In this document: piece after piece, positions 42,966 through 49,333 of the stretch
How positions within the stretch are numbered: position 1 is the first letter of the stretch
Layout of the letters: every line of letters begins with the position of its first letter
Source of the DNA: Lentzea pudingi
GTDB taxonomy: Bacteria > Actinomycetota > Actinomycetes > Mycobacteriales > Pseudonocardiaceae
DNA length: 64,000 nt
Direction: 5' to 3'
Assembly: GCF_014646255.1 (NCBI RefSeq)
Contig: NZ_BMNC01000009.1
Span: forward strand, 62,001-126,000
Position numbers and translations under genes: made by a program
Notes under the pieces: model-generated
The model's input: only the letters and a program-made list of their open reading frames with translations
What the model was told of the DNA's origin: nothing
Database searches by the model: none

Positions 42966-43898
42966 TCAGCCTCCCAGCGCACGGTAGGGGTCGTCCGAGG
43001 GCAGCCACGCGCGGTCCAGACCGAGGTCGCCCACGCTGCGCACGATGGCCTCGGCGGCCGCGATGACGTCCTCGCGCTCCTCGTCCTCCCGCCGCACGAG
43101 CGACCACGTCCACAGCACCTCGGGGTCGACGACGGGCCGTGCGACGAGGTCCGGCGGCAACGGCGTGGTCTGCCCCTTCGGCGAGTTCAGGACCGGCGTC
43201 GTGCACACCCGCACGTGGTCGAAGAACGCCGGCCCGGTGATCGCGCCGTTGTGGATGCGCCTCACCCGGCAGCCCGTGTCCCGTGCGAACTCTTCGGCGT
43301 AGTCGTTCCAGGACTGCCACGACGTCACGTCGTCGTCCACCAGCACCGCGATGTCCTTGGCCTTCACCGGACTCGTGTCCGTGCCCACCGCCACCGCGTA
43401 GAGCCGGTCGGCGCCGAGCAGCTGCGCCTTCAGCCCGAGCTGCGCGGCCTCGGTCCGGCGGATCCAGCACACGGCGAGGTCGAGGCTGCCGTCCGCCACG
43501 CGCGCCGCCTGCTGGTGCGACGGCACGACCCACGCGTCCACGTAGAGCTGCGCGACCCCGGCCGTGCGCGCGGTGAGGTCCGGCGGCAGCCAGTTGACGT
43601 ACCCGATCCGCACCGGCCGCGACCCGGACAGCTGCCGCGCGTGCCGTTGCAGCTCGTCGGCCCGTTCGAGCAGCGCCCGCACCTCGGGGACCAGCGCGGC
43701 CCCGGCGGACGTCAACGCCACCGTCCGCCGATCGCGGGCGAACAACGGCACACCGAGGTCCCGTTCGAGCGCTTTGATCTGCTGCGACAACGACGGCCCC
43801 GCGATCAGCAGCCGTGCCGCCGCCCGCCCGAAGTGCAGCTCCTCGGCCACAACTAAGGCGCGTCTGATGAGGTTCCTGCATGGCCACTGACCTGGCAA
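42966..43898 (-). CDS. LysR-family regulator, 3' part, fused to the left end of an integrative element
   Basis: The sequence from 43847 down to 42966 encodes 293 residues (294 codons with the stop) of a LysR regulator, from A-E-E-L-H-F-G-R-A-A-A-R-L through the helix-turn-helix P-S-L-S-Q-Q-I-K-A-L-E-R-D-L-G to the effector domain. The natural first 16 codons are missing and lie at 53719-53672 beyond the element. The frame stays open into the element, where TTG 43898 behind GGTGGGA would give a substitute N-terminus (R-N-L-I-R-R-A-L-V-V-A). A chimeric, perhaps working, regulator is possible; otherwise the gene is disrupted. Confidence 0.85.
   Translation of the reverse strand: MPGQWPCRNLIRRALVVAEELHFGRAAARLLIAGPSLSQQIKALERDLGVPLFARDRRTVALTSAGAALVPEVRALLERADELQRHARQLSGSRPVRIGYVNWLPPDLTARTAGVAQLYVDAWVVPSHQQAARVADGSLDLAVCWIRRTEAAQLGLKAQLLGADRLYAVAVGTDTSPVKAKDIAVLVDDDVTSWQSWNDYAEEFARDTGCRVRRIHNGAITGPAFFDHVRVCTTPVLNSPKGQTTPLPPDLVARPVVDPEVLWTWSLVRREDEEREDVIAAAEAIVRSVGDLGLDRAWLPSDDPYRALGG
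43841..43850. other. attL: attL: left junction of the integrative element (core GGC at 43845-43847)
   Basis: CCTCGGCCAC here and CCTTGGCGAC at 53668-53677 share CCT-GGC-AC. Host LysR coding sequence lies to the left of GGC and element DNA to its right. The rebuilt attB reads CCTCGGCGAC and restores the codons for L-A-V-A-E-E-L. Confidence 0.8.
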
Positions 43899-44044
43899 TA
43901 CGTCCCACCGTCCCGTGACATCTTTCGGAACATCTGAGTCGGGCGTGTCCGACTGCTGTGCGGGTCGTGCCTCTTTGGGGGCGAAAGCCCAAGCGCACCA
44001 ACGGTTTCCGCATAGCGGAGACGTGAGCAATTGGGTGCTATAGG

Positions 44045-44225
44045 CCCTACAACGCTGGTCGGGTGCCCCTACAGCGTAGGGGCGTAGCGGCGGCACGGTA
44101 GCGGCCTCAAACCCCATGTGACCTGGCATGTAGGCGCGTAGGGCCGGTCTCTGGCCGGACACCGTTTCTGCGGGAACGCACGCCCGGAAGCGTCCGACCG
44201 CAGTGTCGCGCCTGCGGGACCCTAC
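44045..44225. repeat. CCCTAC repeat family (five copies, both strands)
   Basis: CCCTAC or its complement occurs at 44045-44050, 44067-44072, 44076-44081, 44138-44143 and 44220-44225. Two copies form a perfect inverted repeat CCCCTAC-AGC-GTAGGGG at 44066-44082. The density in 180 bases is unusual. The repeats may be protein-binding sites, for example for the translocase, integrase or a regulator. Confidence 0.6.
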
Positions 44226-44229
44226 AAAC

Positions 44230-44240
44230 TGCAATTTGCA
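44230..44240. promoter_or_regulatory. Palindrome TGCAATTTGCA, possible operator of the XRE/TPR regulator
   Basis: An 11-bp palindrome with a single central base, 80 bases before the ATG of the regulator gene. Position and symmetry fit an autoregulatory site; there is no direct evidence. Confidence 0.4.
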
Positions 44241-44320
44241 AGTGCGAGAAACCTGTGTGACCAGGGAGTACTCTGAAGTTCCGTTAGCGCTACTGAAGCT
44301 TATGAGGTGAGCGTCCTATC

Positions 44321-45901
44321 ATGAACCCGACTCGCGGACATGGTGCCTCGACTCCTCGTGAGCGTCGGTGCACAAGATGCGACACGCTATTGGCTACAGA
44401 TAACACGACGCGGATGTGTGGTCGCTGTCTTCGCGACTTTGGCGGACTCGATAAGCCGCCCGCCGGTTTGACGATGGAGTTCTTTCTTACCGACGAGATG
44501 TGCGCGGCCTTTGACAGTAACGACATTGGCGAAGTATTCAAAGCCTATCGACGACATAACCGCTTTCTAAAACTTTTGGGTCGGCCGCTCAGTCAAGAAG
44601 AATTCGGACGATGGCTAGGATTGAGCCAGACGGCAATCAGTCGAATCGAGACCGTCAAGCCGGAACAAACTCTTCGAGCACTTCGTGAATACGCGGAAGC
44701 ACTGCATATCCCTAAAAATCTACTGTGGTTTGACTTTCCTGGCGAAAAACGGGCCGACGCCGTACGGAAGAAATTCGAAGAATCCAAAATCGCGTCTAAC
44801 CTAGTACAGATTCCCCAAAATAATGTTGACAGGGTTCAATCCGAGTGGCTTGAGTCGGCGTACGAGTTTGCGGTACAGGGATACCGGGAATCCTCTGACG
44901 TCGAATTCGTCAGGCTGGCTGCACAAGAGTCAGCCAACTACGGATTGAGGCACACCGTGGCCGAACTCCATTTTGAAACTCTCGAACAAATTGAAGAAGA
45001 AGTTCGGAAGCTAAGTTCAGACTTCATCTCAAAAGATCCCCTCGACACGTTCAACAGAAGTCGCCGACTCCGGAACGATATTTTCATTCTGCTCGAACGA
45101 AAGCACCTGCCCCGGCAGGAGCAACTGCTCTATGCTTTTGGTGCTCGCACATTGGGTTACCTTGCGGGTGCATCAAGTGACTTTTACGGCCTCTATGATT
45201 CGGCGGCTGATCACCTTCGCTTGGCCCGACAGTTTGCGGCTGCTTCAAACTCTTCCGAGGTTCACTCTTGGGTTCTTAGTCTTCAATCTGCTAACACGTT
45301 CTGGACGAACAACTGGACGAAGGCCGCAACCTTTTCAGAGCGCGCACTGAAAGTAGCAGTTACCAAATCTGGATTTTTGCGAGCTACTTCTATGCATGCC
45401 CGCGCACTGGCACGCTTGGGCGATATTGAAAGCCTAAATTCACTCGTGCGAAATTCGGAAGAGAACCCGATCGACGGAAAGACTGACGACGAACAGGGCA
45501 TGATCCTCTTTACGGAGTCGAATCACCTGAGATGCGTTGGAACGGCCTACCTTTGGGCCGGTGAATACACGCGGGCGAGTGAACAGCTGGCGCAGGCACT
45601 GAATCGCTATCTATCAGATTCACCAGAAAACTTCGCCATCATTGCGACCATACGCGCTGACATCGCAACGTCGTATGTACATCAGGGCGATATCAAGGCC
45701 GCAGTTGACGCTGTAGCTCCCCTTCTCGAACTGTCGCCCGGATATCGGCTCGAAGGCGCTGTTCGAAGACTGCGCGAACTGCAATCGCCGCTGACCGATT
45801 CGCCTTTCGGGCAATCGCAACAAGCAGGTGAGCTATTGAGCAATATTTCCACATTCGTCAACAGCGCTGCTCCCAAACCAGATCCTGAGGCGAATCGATG
45901 A
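44321..45901 (+). CDS. Zinc-ribbon/XRE/TPR regulator
   Basis: A 526-aa protein. Residues 17-36 carry two C-x-x-C pairs (Cys17, 20, 33, 36), probably a zinc ribbon. Residues ~90-110 form an XRE helix-turn-helix (L-S-Q-E-E-F-G-R-W-L-G-L-S-Q-T-A-I-S). The remaining ~400 residues are helical and TPR-like. This layout resembles peptide- or signal-sensing regulators with TPR sensor domains. AGGTGAG precedes ATG 44321. G+C is visibly lower than in host genes. Its stop overlaps the MBL hydrolase start as ATGA. It probably controls transfer, excision or the neighbouring cargo. Confidence 0.8.
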   Translation: MNPTRGHGASTPRERRCTRCDTLLATDNTTRMCGRCLRDFGGLDKPPAGLTMEFFLTDEMCAAFDSNDIGEVFKAYRRHNRFLKLLGRPLSQEEFGRWLGLSQTAISRIETVKPEQTLRALREYAEALHIPKNLLWFDFPGEKRADAVRKKFEESKIASNLVQIPQNNVDRVQSEWLESAYEFAVQGYRESSDVEFVRLAAQESANYGLRHTVAELHFETLEQIEEEVRKLSSDFISKDPLDTFNRSRRLRNDIFILLERKHLPRQEQLLYAFGARTLGYLAGASSDFYGLYDSAADHLRLARQFAAASNSSEVHSWVLSLQSANTFWTNNWTKAATFSERALKVAVTKSGFLRATSMHARALARLGDIESLNSLVRNSEENPIDGKTDDEQGMILFTESNHLRCVGTAYLWAGEYTRASEQLAQALNRYLSDSPENFAIIATIRADIATSYVHQGDIKAAVDAVAPLLELSPGYRLEGAVRRLRELQSPLTDSPFGQSQQAGELLSNISTFVNSAAPKPDPEANR

Positions 45902-46620
45902 ATCTGAGGGTTCTTGGCTGCGCCACGCCATTTCCGCGCCGTAACGAACCGTGCTCAGGCTACCTGATTTCAGCAGGGAGATCGACCTTACTACTAGACT
46001 GCGGATCAGGCGTCTTTGGTGAACTAATTGAGTGCATAAATCCCAATGACCTTTCGGCAATTTGGATTTCGCACCTACATCCAGACCATTTTGCGGACAT
46101 GCCAGCCGTCGCAAATTGGGCGTTGAATACGGATGACGCCAAGAAGATTCGCGTCTATGGCCCGGAAGGTTGGGACAGAAGACTCGACTACTTCCTTTCA
46201 GGAGATGAGGGGAGTGGTTTGTCGAAGTCAATCTTCGAAGTCGGCTACATCGCAGACGGCATGGTTGTCGACATTGGTCAACTCCAGGTAACTAGTCACG
46301 CAGTTCGCCATTCTGTTTTGACTTTTGGCGCACGAATCGAATCTAACGAAGGATCGATCGCCTATTCAGGAGACACGGGTCCGTGTGAGGCTTTGGCGGA
46401 TCTCGCGTCCGGAGTTGATTTACTTCTGTGCGAAGCTGGGGCAGAGAAGGAATCCGAGTATCACCTCACGGCACAACAGGCGTATGACCTAGCCGTCTCA
46501 AGTCATGTGGGAAGACTTCTGCTAACGCATGTTCCTAGCGAGCAGAAGAATAGCGATTTGACTAAGTTCGATGCGCTACCCGTGGAGTTGGCGCGTCCAC
46601 GTACGAAGTGGATTATCTGA
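45898..46620 (+). CDS. MBL-fold metal-dependent hydrolase
   Basis: A 240-aa metallo-beta-lactamase-fold protein, close to RNase Z/arylsulfatase types. The metal motif is S-H-L-H-P-D-H (His59, His61, Asp63, His64). Further ligands lie in S-H-A-V-R-H, S-G-D-T-G and L-L-T-H-V. There is no signal peptide, so it acts in the cytoplasm. It is translationally coupled to the XRE/TPR regulator, so it may make or remove the signal that regulator senses (inference). Its substrate (nucleic acid, lactone or phosphodiester) is unknown. Confidence 0.85.
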   Translation: MNLRVLGCATPFPRRNEPCSGYLISAGRSTLLLDCGSGVFGELIECINPNDLSAIWISHLHPDHFADMPAVANWALNTDDAKKIRVYGPEGWDRRLDYFLSGDEGSGLSKSIFEVGYIADGMVVDIGQLQVTSHAVRHSVLTFGARIESNEGSIAYSGDTGPCEALADLASGVDLLLCEAGAEKESEYHLTAQQAYDLAVSSHVGRLLLTHVPSEQKNSDLTKFDALPVELARPRTKWII

Positions 46621-46667
46621 AGAACAGATCAGTCGGCGCCCGCTATTCGCGGCTTTTAAGTCAGGAC

Positions 46668-46928
46668 TTACATTGATTCAGCCCAAGCGACTGCGACTGC
46701 ACCCGCCGCCGCGATAAGGTCACGCGTGACCTGTAAACCCCCGTCGTTGATCTGATGCCATGCGGCCATCATTTCTGACGCGAGTGGGTTGTTTGATTTG
46801 CTGGCGTGTTCTTGCAAGAGCGCGCCGACTTCTGTGTGTCGTTCTAGCAGTGTCGCCAGTAGGTCTATTCCCTCCCATTCGAGGCCCAGGCGCATGATGT
46901 CTGCCTTGATAGCAGATACGTCTGTCAC
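46668..46928 (-). CDS. Small helical hypothetical protein
   Basis: An 86-aa protein, predicted all helical: D-V-S-A-I-K-A-D-I-M-R-L-G-L-E-W-E-G-I-D-L-L-A at the start and a hydrophobic tail G-A-V-A-V-A-W-A. It starts with GTG 46928 and is the last gene of the minus-strand run from 48471. The family is not recognised. Confidence 0.5.
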   Translation of the reverse strand: MTDVSAIKADIMRLGLEWEGIDLLATLLERHTEVGALLQEHASKSNNPLASEMMAAWHQINDGGLQVTRDLIAAAGAVAVAWAESM

Positions 46929-46959
46929 TGTCAGGAATACCTTTCGATGATCCGCTGGT

Positions 46960-47505
46960 TCACTTGTGGAGTTTGTCGAGATAGGGATTGCGCCTGTCTA
47001 CGCGGCTCAAGAAGGCCGTAAGTTCACCGCCAGCTTCGAAATCCATGCACAGTTGCTGTAGTAGATCGTATTGCGATCCGGCGAGAGATCCCCAAAGGAT
47101 TCCTCTATGGAGCAGAGCGGTACAGACAGCGAGAGAGAACACGTCGTCGCTGTAGTCGGGTGCGGTTTTGTGAAGGAGGTCCCAGCCTTCGACGTAACGT
47201 CCCTGCTGGCCTAGATCCAAGCAGCGGTTGTAGTCGTAAATGGCGTATTCAAGGGCATCCGGTGAGATCCTCAGCGCGGTTGCGACATCGTGTACGTGTG
47301 CGAGCATTCTGTTTCGAGCACGATGTGTGACAGTGATTCGGTAGAACACGCGGACGATGTGACGCGGCTTGATTCGTCCCAGCTTCGCCCACCATATTTC
47401 GGCGGCATCGGCGAGTGTCGGCCAGTGAAACCAGACAACCATGGCGATTGCGGCTAGCGCGAAGCTTCCTATGAGGACGAACACTGGGCCACTACTTCCA
47501 TCCAT
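46960..47505 (-). CDS. Membrane-anchored hypothetical protein
   Basis: A 181-aa protein with one N-terminal transmembrane segment (V-F-V-L-I-G-S-F-A-L-A-A-I-A-M-V-V-W-F) followed by a basic, cytoplasmic helical domain. The latter includes Y-D-Y-N-R-C-L-D-L-G-Q-Q-G-R-Y-V-E-G-W-D, a TPR-like pattern. It overlaps the previous gene by 37 bases. The family is not recognised. Co-transcription with the Imm1-like gene suggests a shared function. Confidence 0.6.
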   Translation of the reverse strand: MDGSSGPVFVLIGSFALAAIAMVVWFHWPTLADAAEIWWAKLGRIKPRHIVRVFYRITVTHRARNRMLAHVHDVATALRISPDALEYAIYDYNRCLDLGQQGRYVEGWDLLHKTAPDYSDDVFSLAVCTALLHRGILWGSLAGSQYDLLQQLCMDFEAGGELTAFLSRVDRRNPYLDKLHK

Positions 47506-48038
47506 AGTTCTGCGCGCTCACTGAGCTGAACCGCTAGTGCGCGGTCGTTATTCTTCAGATAAACCTGTGCGCGGGCCGTCGCTCGTTCAGCGCGAACAAC
47601 CGCGATCCTGGTCGCTCGTTCCGGGGTGAGGTTGGCGCGGATTCCCCGGAGTTCGAGTCCTATTTGCGAGCGCTCCAGAGTGCGCCAAGATCCAGCGTTG
47701 CCTGCGCTTTTCCACTCCCGCCGGGGTCTGGGCCAACATGCCGCCACGCCTTTCAGGCGCTGGACTTCCCAGGCCAGAACTGCATTCCCGACGATGTAAG
47801 TCTCGGAGTCCGCAGGAAAGTCCAATGCGTTGTACGAGGCCCTGAGCACTTCGACCAGCTCGGACAAGTCAAGTCCAAAGTGAACAGCAGCCACCTTGAG
47901 ATCATCGACGCTCAGGTGAATCTTGGACTTCTTCAAGAATTTTGCGAGATCGTCCTCCCACATGTACCGCCATCGCACCACCTGCGGGCGAAAGACCTCC
48001 ACATGCATTTCCTCACCTGCTTCTCTAATACTGGTCAT
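47469..48038 (-). CDS. Hypothetical protein in the Imm1 operon
   Basis: A 189-aa protein without signal or membrane segments. The middle (D-D-L-K-V-A-A-V-H-F-G-L-D-L-S-E-L-V-E-V) looks like a small helical bundle. The C-terminal half (R-A-T-R-I-A-V-V-R-A-E-R-A-T-A-R-A-Q-V-Y-L) is a long basic helix. It overlaps the Imm1-like gene by 14 bases and the next gene by 37, indicating strong translational coupling. The family is not recognised. Confidence 0.6.
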   Translation of the reverse strand: MTSIREAGEEMHVEVFRPQVVRWRYMWEDDLAKFLKKSKIHLSVDDLKVAAVHFGLDLSELVEVLRASYNALDFPADSETYIVGNAVLAWEVQRLKGVAACWPRPRREWKSAGNAGSWRTLERSQIGLELRGIRANLTPERATRIAVVRAERATARAQVYLKNNDRALAVQLSERAELWMEVVAQCSSS

Positions 48039-48471
48039 ACGGCACCCATGCGATAGATGTAGGACGCGTGCGAGTCGTCAGCCATTCCATCAACGCTTCG
48101 CGGGCGTGAGGAATGGGAATCAGTGCGGAGCGAGGAAATATCGCCCCTGTGTCACCGCTGAAGACCAGGCCAACGGCGGGGATATGACCGTGTGCGTTGT
48201 AGGAATTGACGATCGATCGACTGGGGTCGTCGTGGTCGGTGAAGCTCAGTGCCGCGACACCGTTTCTCGGCGAGACGCTGACTCTGATTTGCTGGTTGGG
48301 GTAGGGACCCGATTCGTCTGTGTAGAACTCGACGTCACCGACTGCGAGAAGTGTTTCCCACCGGTCGTGCTCGGTGTCGAGGATCTGTTCTATGAGTTGA
48401 ATGCATTCGATAGTTCCGCGCGCGACGCGGCCTATCTGTGTGGTGAGGATCGCTGTCACAATCATCGCCAT
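48025..48471 (-). CDS. Imm1-like immunity protein
   Basis: A 148-aa protein. The first ~30 residues look like a helix. The beta-rich core is compatible with the Imm1 immunity family: W-E-T-L-L-A-V-G-D, I-R-V-S-V-S-P-R-N-G-V-A-A-L-S-F, V-F-S-G-D-T-G-A-I-F-P-R-S-A-L-I-P-I-P, then H-A-R-E-A-L-M-E-W-L-T-T-R-T-R-P-T-S-I-A-W. Some Imm1 proteins neutralise deaminase toxins. No toxin gene is visible in the element, so this would be an orphan immunity gene. It leads a four-gene minus-strand operon. Confidence 0.6.
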   Translation of the reverse strand: MAMIVTAILTTQIGRVARGTIECIQLIEQILDTEHDRWETLLAVGDVEFYTDESGPYPNQQIRVSVSPRNGVAALSFTDHDDPSRSIVNSYNAHGHIPAVGLVFSGDTGAIFPRSALIPIPHAREALMEWLTTRTRPTSIAWVPYDQY

Positions 48472-48988
48472 CCGGTCACAATCTCATCAGGCCTCTGTGT
48501 GTTTGTGTGGTCACGTGTGCAGCCACCCAGGCCGATTAGCTCACCGGCGGGTGACGGGGTCTATGACAGATCCCGGGTGCCGCTACCCGATATCCGCATA
48601 TCCGCTGGTCACAGCCGCTTTGGGGACCTGGCGTGAGCGTGGACGCTCACTCGTCAGGACGAACAACTCATCCGCGCATGCCCTTTAAAGAATGCGATCC
48701 CCCGCCAGCCCCGGCCGGCTGGGGTGTTTCCGCAGGTCAGAGCGGGTGTAGCCGGGGTGCCAGAGATCAACATACAGATCCGGCATATATGGCCTCATTT
48801 ACCCGTCTTTTGTATGTCGATCTTGATGCGCGATCGTCTGACCTGCGGGTATTCCTGATCGCGCATAACGTATGCGGAATCTGCCATAGAGGTTTCTCTT
48901 GCCGGGCGGCTTACTTAAGTCATCGCCCCGCACGAATGCGGAGCGTGGCTCTCACAGAGAGTCCCTTTCAAGAGATTGGGTTTACCTC
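48472..48988. other. Non-coding region of the element, candidate transfer origin or control region
   Basis: About 515 bases between the divergent Imm1 operon and the transfer genes. It contains a tandem ATATCCGC repeat (48590-48605), a GC-rich hairpin CCAGCC-ccggcc-GGCTGG (48705-48722) and an inverted repeat CGCATA-ACG-TATGCG (48862-48876). No convincing protein-coding frame was found. Confidence 0.5.
48590..48605 (+). repeat. Tandem 8-bp repeat ATATCCGC x2
   Basis: Two directly adjacent copies. TraB-type translocases of actinomycete elements recognise short 8-bp direct repeats, so this is a candidate recognition site, though only two copies are present. Confidence 0.45.
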
Positions 48989-49333
48989 GTGTTCGAAACT
49001 CCGGAACAGATGCAGAACCGTTTGTTTCACCTGGCGTGGCTGGGTGAGGAACTCCCCGAGATCGCGGCAGAGCGTGACGGCGGATGGATTTACCGGCAGA
49101 TCGCCAAAGAGGCAGCGGCGGTGCTGGCGGTGGCTACGCAGTACATCAGTGAGAACGAATTGGCGCGGGTGTTCATGGACGCACGCGGAACGTTGTCGGC
49201 CGATTCGCCCGAGGAACAGTCTCGGGACGCGGTGCGGGCGGCATGGCTCGACACCCAGGAGTTGATCTCCACCAGCTGGGTGCCGACACAGCGAATGCCC
49301 GAGGTGCCGACCCGCGCGGACGGTGGCCGATGA
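48989..49333 (+). CDS. Small hypothetical protein before the translocase
   Basis: A 114-aa protein, soluble and largely helical (M-Q-N-R-L-F-H-L-A-W-L-G-E-E-L-P-E-I-A-A-E, then A-K-E-A-A-A-V-L-A-V-A-T-Q-Y-I-S). GTG 48989 is the best-placed start; a TTG at 48899 is possible. Its stop overlaps the FtsK/TraB-like start as ATGA. Small proteins in this position are usual in conjugative actinomycete elements. The family is not recognised. Confidence 0.6.
   Translation: MFETPEQMQNRLFHLAWLGEELPEIAAERDGGWIYRQIAKEAAAVLAVATQYISENELARVFMDARGTLSADSPEEQSRDAVRAAWLDTQELISTSWVPTQRMPEVPTRADGGR

Larger units (their letters stand above)
43899..44320. promoter_or_regulatory. Left-end control region of the element
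   Basis: About 420 non-coding bases between attL and the XRE/TPR gene. It should hold the promoter of that gene. In the excised circle it would also lie directly upstream of the integrase gene. It contains the CCCTAC repeats and the TGCAATTTGCA palindrome listed separately. Confidence 0.55.

Noticed and set aside
44321..46620. XRE gene plus MBL gene as a toxin-antitoxin pair
   Set aside because: The regulator is far too large for an antitoxin and the hydrolase keeps a complete metal site typical of enzymes, not of known toxins.
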